A stretch of 64,000 bases of DNA, taken from Saccharicrinis sp963665705. GTDB lineage: Bacteria > Bacteroidota > Bacteroidia > Bacteroidales > Marinilabiliaceae. How positions within the stretch are numbered: position 1 is the stretch's first letter; every line of letters starts with the position of its first letter. Where the stretch lies: NCBI GenBank assembly GCA_963665705.1, contig OY762448.1, positions 3,348,001 through 3,412,000 on the forward strand, in the 5' to 3' direction. Made by a program: the position numbers and the translations under genes. This document shows, one piece after another, positions 27,834-36,570 of this stretch. The notes below the pieces were generated by a model that was given only the letters and a program-made list of their open reading frames with translations, made no database searches and had not been told where the DNA came from.

Positions 27834-30800
27834 TTATTTTTTAGTTATCCATAAAATACTATTACTATCATAAGGATTAGATAAACTAACCTTAGATCCG
27901 GCTTTAATCATCTTTTTAGCTCCGGTAATTTTTCCTGTATTCAGATCCACATATCTTACAACATATGTTCCTCTATATGATGATAAATCCAATTCCACTT
28001 TATTTTTTGCTGATAAGTGAATGATATACTCTCCTTTATTATTTGAAAGCATAGATAATTTTTCTGCATCTTTTGCATTTTCAACAGGTTTCATATCTGA
28101 GGCAGATATCATTAAATCTTTAGATACTTCCTGTGGTAAAACAGGTAGCGAACCTCCTGCCATAAAAACAGCCCATCCATAAACATTAAAACGTCCTTCA
28201 CTAAAAATTACAGCCTTTTCAGGGAATCTCAGTTTATATTCTATCACACTTCTATATACTGAATTAAATGATCTTTTACCTTTTTTCTCAAGTCGAGCAT
28301 GCTGGCGAGGAGCCAAATTTACACCTCCTTTAGGAGCATATGCAGAACTATCCGGACGATAACTCCAGTAACGAACATCTATTACATCAATCACAGAAGC
28401 TCGTTCTGGTTGATTTAAAATAGCATCCTGAACATCCTTGGTTGTACTAAGACAAATCATTTCATGTTTACCAGTTTCTTTCTCCCATTCTTTGATCACA
28501 TCAATCCAGAATTCAACAAATTCAACTGGCCCGGTATATTCCGCACTAATCAACTGAAGTACATTATTGTTATCTTGAAAATTATCTAAACATTTGCGGA
28601 TAAATTTCTTATGTAATTCTCGTCGAACGGGATGGTTGATATCATAAAACTGTTCTGCAACAAAAATTCTTTTATCACCTGCATATGGAGCTGGTTCTGG
28701 GAATCCTGTGTTATTTATATTATTAACCGGACGCCAGGGACTATCTGACCAGTGTGCTCCAGCTTCTAAAATATTATGTTGAAAATAGTTGTGATGAACT
28801 AATACCTGTCCCTGTTTGGCTGCGACATCAGCAAACTGTTTTAATCTTGACCAATAAAAATAATCAAATTTTGTAAGATCGTATTTACTTAAACCATCCC
28901 ATGCAGTTCCCTGTCCACTTCGAGCCCAAGGTTGCACAAAGAAAGGAGCCCAAACATTACCATTCATGCGACGAACACGCTCATGGTCCATTCTACGGCG
29001 ATCATACCACAATCCATAATTGTGTTCAATACCAACCATATTATTCTCCTTCATCCATGCTGAAGTATATGAAAGATCATCAGTATATCCATGACCATAT
29101 CTTCCTGGTACATATCTGGTAACACAAGGATTTTCCTTAACAGCTTGATATGGTCTGGCAACTCCTCTCCACCATGGAACTGTAAATCGCATTCCCGCTA
29201 TTACTTTAGAACCATAAACCATCCATCCATTTCTAATTGAGATTTCTGGTATATCCTCCTCTTTAACTTTTTTAGGATTCTTTATTTTCGTAGCTGATAA
29301 AGCATCTTTTGAATCTGTTTCTATCTTCACTCTTTCCGGTGCTCTCATTACCCAACTCTTCATTGTTTCCAATGGTTGATACGCTTCTTTTGAAAGAGCT
29401 GTAGCTGATTCTGCTGTTGGACTACTAGTTGCTTCATTGGGTTTTGGACGATACTGATTTTCAAAATCTTTTTCATCCTTACCTAATCGATCTGCTAATT
29501 GTTTATAATATAAGCTTCTTGGTGAAAGATGGCTATTTTGTTCATGCCAGTATCCATCACCAATAAACTGAGCCCATGATGCAATACACCAGTTCGTAGC
29601 TGTAGGTGGAGCAAAACTTTCTATTCTGTCAGCAGAACATTGATAAAACATAGAATTGGCAGCACACCAACCCGAACCCTGATTATCCAGATAATGATTA
29701 TTAAATGATAAACGCTGACCATCTACATTTACTATGTCAAATAATAAACCAGATGCCCAACTATCAATTGCTCCACTATAATTATTTGGTAAACTTGAAT
29801 AACACTCTACAAAAGCATTAGGACCTGTAGCACAAAATCCTGTTGCAAAATCATGGTATCCGTCTTCTGCATATAACCTTTGAAATAAGGTTTGCTGTCC
29901 CATTGTAAAAAATGTATTTCTTCTCCACCCTCCAATTTCTGAAACCGGAGCTAATGAAACACAATCCTCAACAGTAACCTTACGTGCAGTTTCATAAGCA
30001 GCAACAGCTGATCCTGCAAAATGCGTAAATACAATTTGACGAACCCAAACATTCTCAGCATTTTCAATGGAAATAGCAGAGTGACAATGATCCTCATCTT
30101 TGGGATTTGTAGAATCATACTGTGACGTTAAACTCAGATTTTCAATTCCTATATTATTGATTCTTCCTTTCCATTGGTAAGGAACAACCTGACTGATTCC
30201 ATAAGTTGTATCTATAGCTGTTGTGATTGGAGCATCAAAAAACAACGTATCTTTTTTAATTTCTTTTATGCCTCTATCCCACCATATATCTCTCTGACCA
30301 GGTTTCCATCCAACATAACCTGAGGATTCACCTCCAACTTCTCTCATTTTTAATTCATCAATCCACTTTTGTGTAGATGGACGATGAATCATTATTTTTT
30401 GACCTACAGTAAAATCCTTAAAGTTATCTACTGTAACATATTTTGCATTAATTGGTATATAAGCATCTTTTATGTCAGATGCATCACCTAATATTTTATC
30501 ATCCTTACCTAAAATTCGGATAAAAGTAAGTCTGTCCTTACCTCCTACAATAATCTGGGTTCCGTTATCCCCCATTCCTTTACCTCTAAGTACGATTCCT
30601 GATTTTTCAATTAATAATCGTCCTTTTACTAAATATTTTCCTGCTTCGAACTGCACCGCACCTCTAAAACCATTATTATCCATAGGTAGATTCCCTACGT
30701 AATTGATAGCTCTTTGAATCAATTCTGTAGCATCCCCATCCACAATAGGTATAACTACTTTAGCTTTTACAAAAGGTATTTTATTTTCAGAAGCTGCATA

Positions 30801-30965
30801 TCCACAATATGAAAAATCAATAATTCTATTGCCCTTTTCATCTGAGATGTATTCTAGTTTTCCATTGCTACCAATATATACAAGTGGTTTTGGACGAGGT
30901 TTCGCCAAAATCGTAGTCGTTACCACTAATAAAGAAATGAATAATGTATATTTAATAGCAAACAT
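27834..30965 (-). CDS. Large secreted beta-helix plus C-terminal domain protein (DUF4955/DUF6298 type), unknown function
   Basis: 1043 residues from the ATG at 30965 (MFAIKYTLFISLLVVTTTILAKP signal). Residues about 30-540 form a right-handed parallel beta-helix of the pectate-lyase superfamily (AINYVGNLPMDNNGFRG, LLIEKSGIVLRGKG, SIENAENVWVRQIV, GWRRNTFFTMGQQTLFQR). After a basic linker, residues about 595-1040 contain a second region that looks like an alpha/beta (TIM-like) domain followed by a short beta domain; HHNYFQHN, LISAEYTGPVEFVEFW and VIDVRYWSYRP are noticeable, with the Glu of AEYTG a possible acid. I do not recognise a characterised family. It is flanked by GH140-like and DUF3826 genes, so a pectin-directed enzyme is likely; a lyase-glycosidase fusion is one possibility. 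Confidence 0.72.
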   Translation of the reverse strand: MFAIKYTLFISLLVVTTTILAKPRPKPLVYIGSNGKLEYISDEKGNRIIDFSYCGYAASENKIPFVKAKVVIPIVDGDATELIQRAINYVGNLPMDNNGFRGAVQFEAGKYLVKGRLLIEKSGIVLRGKGMGDNGTQIIVGGKDRLTFIRILGKDDKILGDASDIKDAYIPINAKYVTVDNFKDFTVGQKIMIHRPSTQKWIDELKMREVGGESSGYVGWKPGQRDIWWDRGIKEIKKDTLFFDAPITTAIDTTYGISQVVPYQWKGRINNIGIENLSLTSQYDSTNPKDEDHCHSAISIENAENVWVRQIVFTHFAGSAVAAYETARKVTVEDCVSLAPVSEIGGWRRNTFFTMGQQTLFQRLYAEDGYHDFATGFCATGPNAFVECYSSLPNNYSGAIDSWASGLLFDIVNVDGQRLSFNNHYLDNQGSGWCAANSMFYQCSADRIESFAPPTATNWCIASWAQFIGDGYWHEQNSHLSPRSLYYKQLADRLGKDEKDFENQYRPKPNEATSSPTAESATALSKEAYQPLETMKSWVMRAPERVKIETDSKDALSATKIKNPKKVKEEDIPEISIRNGWMVYGSKVIAGMRFTVPWWRGVARPYQAVKENPCVTRYVPGRYGHGYTDDLSYTSAWMKENNMVGIEHNYGLWYDRRRMDHERVRRMNGNVWAPFFVQPWARSGQGTAWDGLSKYDLTKFDYFYWSRLKQFADVAAKQGQVLVHHNYFQHNILEAGAHWSDSPWRPVNNINNTGFPEPAPYAGDKRIFVAEQFYDINHPVRRELHKKFIRKCLDNFQDNNNVLQLISAEYTGPVEFVEFWIDVIKEWEKETGKHEMICLSTTKDVQDAILNQPERASVIDVIDVRYWSYRPDSSAYAPKGGVNLAPRQHARLEKKGKRSFNSVYRSVIEYKLRFPEKAVIFSEGRFNVYGWAVFMAGGSLPVLPQEVSKDLMISASDMKPVENAKDAEKLSMLSNNKGEYIIHLSAKNKVELDLSSYRGTYVVRYVDLNTGKITGAKKMIKAGSKVSLSNPYDSNSILWITKK

Positions 30966-31119
30966 TTTTCTTGTAGAAATAATATCTTTCACAGATCTAA
31001 TCATTAGAAAAGTAATTTATAATTTTGAAAAGAGTTTGACTTAGTACTAAATCAAACTCTAATTTTCACAGCTTAATTGTAATATAAAGTTTACAATTTT
31101 TTAATCAAAATAATATATA

Positions 31120-31785
31120 TTAAAGCTCAATTCCTTTTGCTCTCATTCGTTCGTGCCAATCTTCACTTAGTTTATTCAAATCATAGCCTTGTTTTGAAAG
31201 GTAATTATTGATTCGCCCCTTGTATTTTCCAAACCAACCATGCTTTTCTTTTGAAGAACCACCATCAATAGCATGTTCTCTTGCTTCCAATAACCAAATA
31301 TGTATTTGTTCTTTTTCTTTTGGTTTTAAATTTTGAATCATATCCTGAAATGCAGCATATGTATTTGGACATACATTGTAAGTTAATCCGTTTTTTATCT
31401 GGTCAATTTGCTCCTCTGATATAAGCAGTTTTAACTCTGAATTAAAAGCAAAATGATGATCACGAATTTTTAACTCTTGTTCTGCTTTTCGTAAATCTAT
31501 TTTGGCATTTCTTAGCTCTTTATTCTCTGCATATGTTTCCCTTATTTTAGCAACATCTGCATTACGAGATTCCTCTGCACCATTTAAAAATCTGTAATGA
31601 TCCATTATTAAATCACGAACTCTAGTTTTTAAGTCATTACAACTAAAAGTCATTTCATCTACAATTTTATCAGCTCTTCCTCTGATAACTTTTGTATATT
31701 CATCTTCTTCGCTCCCATTACTTTTGGCGTTAGCGAAAACAACAATAGTTAATAACAATGCAGTAAATATAAATCTTATCTTCAT
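31120..31785 (-). CDS. Second secreted DUF3826 protein
   Basis: 221 residues with a Sec signal (MKIRFIFTALLLTIVVFANAKS). It is a helical, charged protein with the DUF3826 C-terminal motif GWFGKYKGRINNYLSKQGYDL followed by a WHERM segment, and NVCPNTYAAFQDMIQNLKP in the middle. It is only distantly similar to the copy at 21041-21682, mostly in layout and in the C-terminal region. Function unknown. It lies between the PL1 gene (gap of about 190 bases holding no other gene I can support) and the DUF4955-type gene. The recurring link of DUF3826 with beta-helix pectin enzymes suggests an accessory function. Confidence 0.75.
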   Translation of the reverse strand: MKIRFIFTALLLTIVVFANAKSNGSEEDEYTKVIRGRADKIVDEMTFSCNDLKTRVRDLIMDHYRFLNGAEESRNADVAKIRETYAENKELRNAKIDLRKAEQELKIRDHHFAFNSELKLLISEEQIDQIKNGLTYNVCPNTYAAFQDMIQNLKPKEKEQIHIWLLEAREHAIDGGSSKEKHGWFGKYKGRINNYLSKQGYDLNKLSEDWHERMRAKGIEL

Positions 31786-31979
31786 CTCGTTAAAATTTTA
31801 TCTTTAAATGTATTCGATGTAAATTACCAAAAGTAATTCTATAGCTTTTTAAAGCTCTTTTGCAAGAATTATATAACGCTTTTAAGCTAAATATTCTCTT
31901 GGTTGGTTTAACATCCACCACCTTTAATAAAAAACAAAAATCCCCGGAAACAAAGAATCCCCGGAGATTAAACACCATA

Positions 31980-33719
31980 TTAATATTCAATTAAAGATAC
32001 TCTATCATTTAAAGTATCATAATTGTTTTTAAGATCTTGCCAATTAACTGAATAATTAGGATTGATACCATTGATATACATTTCAATATTTGTGTATCCA
32101 TCTTTATTGATATCACCATTAGCATCAGAAGCATCATTTGGATTTAACCCCACTTTTTTCTCATAGCTATCAGGCATTCCATCTTTATCAGTATCTACAT
32201 AAGGAGTTCCATTATACTCTGGATATCCACCAACCTGACTAATATCTGTAATAATTCCAATTTTATATGAATCTTTTGGAAGACGACGATATTTAAATTG
32301 AGGAACATCTTTTAAACTTACCTTTTTAGCATACTCAATTTTACCAGTACGCACTACCCTTGAAATACGTTGATCAACAGCATCACGAACAGGCCATGTT
32401 GCTCCAGCATGATCTAACACATACTCATGAGCATCTTTTGCTGGCATGATGGTTAAATAAGGCATTGCAAATGGACGGGTCCAATATACCTGATCTTTAT
32501 ATTGCTTAAGATCTTCTGATAATAAAACTTCTTTATATGGATCATTTTTATCTGGCATATCTTCTAATTGTACACCGCCAGCCCAATTATCTTTAGTAAC
32601 TTTTTCATTTCCTTCTACTATGTTTCCATATACATAAGCCTTACCATAAACACGGTGATCAAGATTACTTCTTCCTGATTCTGGTTTTAAAATTCTGTGA
32701 CCAACAGGAGCATCTAATTTAGAGGCTGGACCAGGCTTGAAGTAGTTATTGATAATGTTATATTTAGCAGTATAATCTCCACCGTCAATAGAACGATGAA
32801 CCCAATTAAACATAGTGTTGTTAACAAAGTTAAATACACCATTCCATCCAATTGAAGGATTTCGACCTGAATTATTTGCCCAAATATTACGCATAAAAGA
32901 GCAATTTTCACCACCAAGAGTACTACCAAATGCATGGTTCCATGTATCTAATCCTTCTGCAAAGATTGAGTTTTGAATAGTAATATTTACCGTAGGAAGT
33001 TTTACATCTTTTTTACCAGTTCCATCATTCCACATATGGCGGTATATAGACATGTTTTCATCTAATCCCCAGGTTGCAGAGATATGGTCTAACATGATAT
33101 TTCCTACAGGATTTCCTCCAATGGCATCATCACGACGACCGACCCAAGTATCTCCTCTACGAAATCGCATGTGACGAATAACAACATCATGTGTATTAAT
33201 CCAAAAACTTTCTCCTGCTAAACATACACCATCACCAGGGGCTGTTTGTCCTGCAATAGTTACATAAGGAGCACGAACAATAATTGGACGTTCTAATTTT
33301 ATGATACCAGCAACATTGAATACAATAATACGAGCTCCACCAGTTTCACAAGCTTCACGTAAAGTTCCAGGTCCATGATCAGCCAAACTTGATACAGTAA
33401 TAACTTTACCACCACGACCTCCAAAGCTATACATACCACCACCTTCAGCTCCTGGGAATGAAGGTATATTAGCCTGTGGTAAATCATTTGGTCGAGCAGC
33501 CCATGGAATATAAGGTTTTCCTTCTGCAGCTTCCTTTTCTACAATAGGTAATGCTTTTTCCCATGCTTCATCTGATAACTTGTAAGTATCTTCAATTAAT
33601 TTTACAGATGCTTTGTGAACCTCCTCTGGAATATCCGGATATTGTGCAAATAAACTACTACTAAACACAAAACCAGACAATGCAATTAATGTGCATAAAA
33701 CACGATTTGCTTTTTTCAT
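31980..33719 (-). CDS. PL1-family pectate lyase with C-terminal calcium-binding repeat
   Basis: 579 residues with a Sec signal (...SGFVFSSSLFAQ). Residues about 25-75 are a short helical segment; the beta-helix starts at FPGAEGGGMYSFGGRGG, the typical Bacteroidota PL1 opening, with VTIAGQTAPGDGVCLAG, VVIRHMRFRRGD and IMLDHISATWGLDE. The tail (about 520-560) has DTDKDGMPDSYEKKVGL and DANGDINKDGYTNIEMYI, thrombospondin-3/dockerin-like calcium loops. It should cleave alpha-1,4-galacturonan by beta-elimination, leaving unsaturated ends for GH105. With the neighbouring PL1 gene it provides backbone cleavage. A perfect short palindrome (33770-33785) lies in the gap upstream. Confidence 0.87.
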   Translation of the reverse strand: MKKANRVLCTLIALSGFVFSSSLFAQYPDIPEEVHKASVKLIEDTYKLSDEAWEKALPIVEKEAAEGKPYIPWAARPNDLPQANIPSFPGAEGGGMYSFGGRGGKVITVSSLADHGPGTLREACETGGARIIVFNVAGIIKLERPIIVRAPYVTIAGQTAPGDGVCLAGESFWINTHDVVIRHMRFRRGDTWVGRRDDAIGGNPVGNIMLDHISATWGLDENMSIYRHMWNDGTGKKDVKLPTVNITIQNSIFAEGLDTWNHAFGSTLGGENCSFMRNIWANNSGRNPSIGWNGVFNFVNNTMFNWVHRSIDGGDYTAKYNIINNYFKPGPASKLDAPVGHRILKPESGRSNLDHRVYGKAYVYGNIVEGNEKVTKDNWAGGVQLEDMPDKNDPYKEVLLSEDLKQYKDQVYWTRPFAMPYLTIMPAKDAHEYVLDHAGATWPVRDAVDQRISRVVRTGKIEYAKKVSLKDVPQFKYRRLPKDSYKIGIITDISQVGGYPEYNGTPYVDTDKDGMPDSYEKKVGLNPNDASDANGDINKDGYTNIEMYINGINPNYSVNWQDLKNNYDTLNDRVSLIEY

Positions 33720-33846
33720 TTCTAACTATTTTTTAATTCCACTATCCTTTACAATTCTATACACCATTAATAGGGAATACCCTATCAATTTATTTTATTT
33801 ATTTACGATTTTACTAATCAAAATAATATCGTTTGATCTTCAACTT

Positions 33847-36348
33847 CTATTCAAAATACGCAACAATTTCTCGTACTTTACTATCGCCTTCAGCATCCAC
33901 AACTTTTATAGTAAAAGATGCAAAACCTTTGTCCCCGGGAATAATAGTTGCAAAACCATCTTTAATAATAACTTTGCCATTATTCCCTTTTATTATCGAA
34001 TATTGAGGTGATTTTTCATACCCCTTAAATAATGATGTTAAATCAATTTTTATCTTATCATCAACTGATGTTAGATAATGAGGCTTATTCATCCATTGTA
34101 AATACTCTTCTAACTGAGTATATCCATTACCATTATCGTCATTATTACTATCTGAAAAATCGTTTTTATCTGAATTTACATTTAACTGGTAAGATTTCTC
34201 CCACCAGTTAGGAAGCCCATCTCCATCCGTATCCCAATTCGCATTTCTCGATACTTCAGGATAATTTTCATAACCACCAACATCTGACTGATCATCAGGC
34301 AATCCGGGTTTACCCGATTTACTTCCTTTACATGAATATGTACCCTTTAAAGTTTCATCAATAATACGTTGGTCATGATTATCTTCAACAGGATTAATAC
34401 AACCCACATCTGAAAGTACATCTTTATATGCAGCTTTTGCAGTTTGAGTATTTACATAAGACTCAAAAAATGGTTCATCAACAAAAGTTACCCAATCAAC
34501 TTTTGCATTATGACTTATTGTGAATTTTCGACCTTTTTCCTGATTATTTTCATCAAAATAACCTAGCATAACATTACCTATAAAGTAAGCACGTTGCATT
34601 CCCAGACCAGTACCTTCATGTTGCATATTTAAAGCATAGAAGAAATTGGTTGCTGCTCCAGGTTTATAATAGTTTCCAACAAAATTTACTTCTTTTGCCC
34701 CACCATCTGTAGCTCGGTGTCCCCAGTTATATACAACATTATTACGAATATCTAAACGTCCTGCGTAATAAGCATTTCCATCTAAACCACCAGCAAGACT
34801 CCAATTTCGTCCTTCGCAATGAGCTAATAAATTATGATGAAAACTACCAACATCACCACCAATACTTCCTGCATATCCATGTTTGGTTCCTGCCGGATAA
34901 TTAGGATGTCCGGCTGTATTTAATGCTTCACTTATTAATGTTCTTTGTAAAGTAATATTTTGACCAGATCTTGAACTAAAAGCTTCATCAATAGTCCAGC
35001 TTATTGAACAGTGATCTATAATGCAATTGTTACTACCCTGCATTCCCATTCCATCTAATCCCCAATTATAATCTCCTTCAGATCCTCTGCGAACGCGAAT
35101 ATTTTGAATGATTACATCCTCTGCTCCACTTAATCCCAGAGGTGCATTTTTTATACAAATACCTTTTCCCGGAGCTGTTTGACCGGCTATTGTAACTTTA
35201 TTATCAGATAAAGTCAATCTTGATTGCAACTGAATTAATCCTGAAACATCAAAGACAATAGTTCTTGCTCCTTTTTCTTTTTCAATTGCATATCTTAAAC
35301 TTCCTTCTCCACTATCATTCAAATTGGTTACATGAACAACATTTCCATCTCGTCCACCTCTTGCATATCGTCCATAACCTTCAGAACCTGGAAATGCCAA
35401 TTGAGCTGTTCTAAAGGTCCATATATTTCCTTTAGTAATTGTTCCATCTTTCTTAATCTCATCTATGCGCCAGTAATACGTAAAATGAGAATTTAGATTA
35501 TCTACTTTATAATTAGTTTCTTGTTGATTGACTTTATAGGCACTATCAGCCTTTTTAGCCGATAAAATTTCTTCGTAATTAGATGAGAAGTATACATTGT
35601 GAGAAACTGCATCATCATCCTTTTCCCATGTTAATGTTACTTTTTTATCGTCGGCAACAACATGTTCATTATTATTTTCAGGGTATGGTTGTTTGGCTTG
35701 GTCTAATAAATTTGGAGTATTTAATTCAATAGCATTTATTACAATATTTTTATTTGTTGCATTACTATTTGAAATATCAGATTTGAATAGAATATCAACC
35801 TGATGATTTTTTTTAGCTTTAAAATTAAAATACACTATTTGTGCATCATATTTTGATAAAGCTCTTACAGAAGGAATAACATTATCTTTAATTAACTTTT
35901 TATTGACATAAATATCAACCGGACAAAACGTATTACCTTCCGGACTGTCAACATTATTCAAAAACACCAATAATGAATGTTCTCCTTTTGGTAATCCTGT
36001 TAAGGAAATTAATATTTCTGCACCTTCATTACCTTGATCAACAGTAACTCCATCGCTTATTAATTTAGAATCCTTTATACCACCTTTATACCAATTACTC
36101 TTTAATCCGGAACCGTTTTTACCAGTTTTTGAAATACTAAATGAAACCCCTTCAATGGTATGAGGTTTATTATCATATGTATTCCAACCATAGTAATTGG
36201 TTTCAGATACCTGAGATTTACTTCTACCTGCCATATTAAAATCAACTTTTACAACAGGATTTTGAGCAAAACACAGAGAAGAAGAAGTAAGTAATAGTAA
36301 ACTTAAATATAAATACTTAAGCACGGTATTTATCCTATTAAAATTCAT
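33847..36348 (-). CDS. Multidomain PL1-family pectate lyase (malectin-like + FN3 + PL1)
   Basis: 833 residues with a Sec signal (...LLTSSSLCFAQ). Residues about 30-210 are a malectin/CBM-like beta-sandwich (VKVDFNMAG, YYGWNTYDN). Residues about 220-310 are a fibronectin type III-like domain. The PL1 beta-helix follows from FPGSEGYGRYARGGRDG (about 325) through VTIAGQTAPGKGICIKN, NCIIDHCSISWTIDEAF and GNYYKPGAATN. Calcium-loop repeats (DTDGDGLPNWWEK, DSNNDDNGNGYTQLEEYL) and a small beta domain end the protein. It is a larger, carbohydrate-binding version of the lyase at 31980-33719. It starts about 220 bases after the SusD stop, beyond a terminator, so it probably has its own promoter, which I could not identify. 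Confidence 0.85.
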   Translation of the reverse strand: MNFNRINTVLKYLYLSLLLLTSSSLCFAQNPVVKVDFNMAGRSKSQVSETNYYGWNTYDNKPHTIEGVSFSISKTGKNGSGLKSNWYKGGIKDSKLISDGVTVDQGNEGAEILISLTGLPKGEHSLLVFLNNVDSPEGNTFCPVDIYVNKKLIKDNVIPSVRALSKYDAQIVYFNFKAKKNHQVDILFKSDISNSNATNKNIVINAIELNTPNLLDQAKQPYPENNNEHVVADDKKVTLTWEKDDDAVSHNVYFSSNYEEILSAKKADSAYKVNQQETNYKVDNLNSHFTYYWRIDEIKKDGTITKGNIWTFRTAQLAFPGSEGYGRYARGGRDGNVVHVTNLNDSGEGSLRYAIEKEKGARTIVFDVSGLIQLQSRLTLSDNKVTIAGQTAPGKGICIKNAPLGLSGAEDVIIQNIRVRRGSEGDYNWGLDGMGMQGSNNCIIDHCSISWTIDEAFSSRSGQNITLQRTLISEALNTAGHPNYPAGTKHGYAGSIGGDVGSFHHNLLAHCEGRNWSLAGGLDGNAYYAGRLDIRNNVVYNWGHRATDGGAKEVNFVGNYYKPGAATNFFYALNMQHEGTGLGMQRAYFIGNVMLGYFDENNQEKGRKFTISHNAKVDWVTFVDEPFFESYVNTQTAKAAYKDVLSDVGCINPVEDNHDQRIIDETLKGTYSCKGSKSGKPGLPDDQSDVGGYENYPEVSRNANWDTDGDGLPNWWEKSYQLNVNSDKNDFSDSNNDDNGNGYTQLEEYLQWMNKPHYLTSVDDKIKIDLTSLFKGYEKSPQYSIIKGNNGKVIIKDGFATIIPGDKGFASFTIKVVDAEGDSKVREIVAYFE

Positions 36349-36536
36349 CAGTAATATAAATTGGATTATAAAAAAATCTTGGAGCGCAGCTTATCTCTTC
36401 TTACTGAAATAAGCAGGGATATTTTCTAATGGTTATCTCTTGTATATATAGAATTAAACAAGAACCGAACCATTTTTTACTTATTTTATTCAGATTTCAT
36501 CTAAATAAATCAACTTAAAAGTTGTGAGAAGAAAGA

Positions 36537-36557
36537 GATACCCACAAAACGGGTATC
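36537..36557 (-). terminator. Terminator after susCD (minus strand)
   Basis: GATACCC and GGGTATC form a perfect 7-bp stem with a 7-base loop, followed on the minus strand by a T-rich stretch. It lies just past the SusD stop. Confidence 0.7.
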
Positions 36558-36570
36558 CCTTTTTATTATA

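Noticed and set aside
31790..31990. Small open frame between DUF3826 and PL1 genes on the minus strand
   Set aside because: It overlaps the PL1 end, has no recognisable domain or signal and reads like AT-rich spacer.
33770..33785. Perfect short palindrome ATAGGG-AATA-CCCTAT between the two PL1 genes
   Set aside because: Only a 6-bp stem with no T-run, and no second copy seen; not enough to call a terminator or operator.
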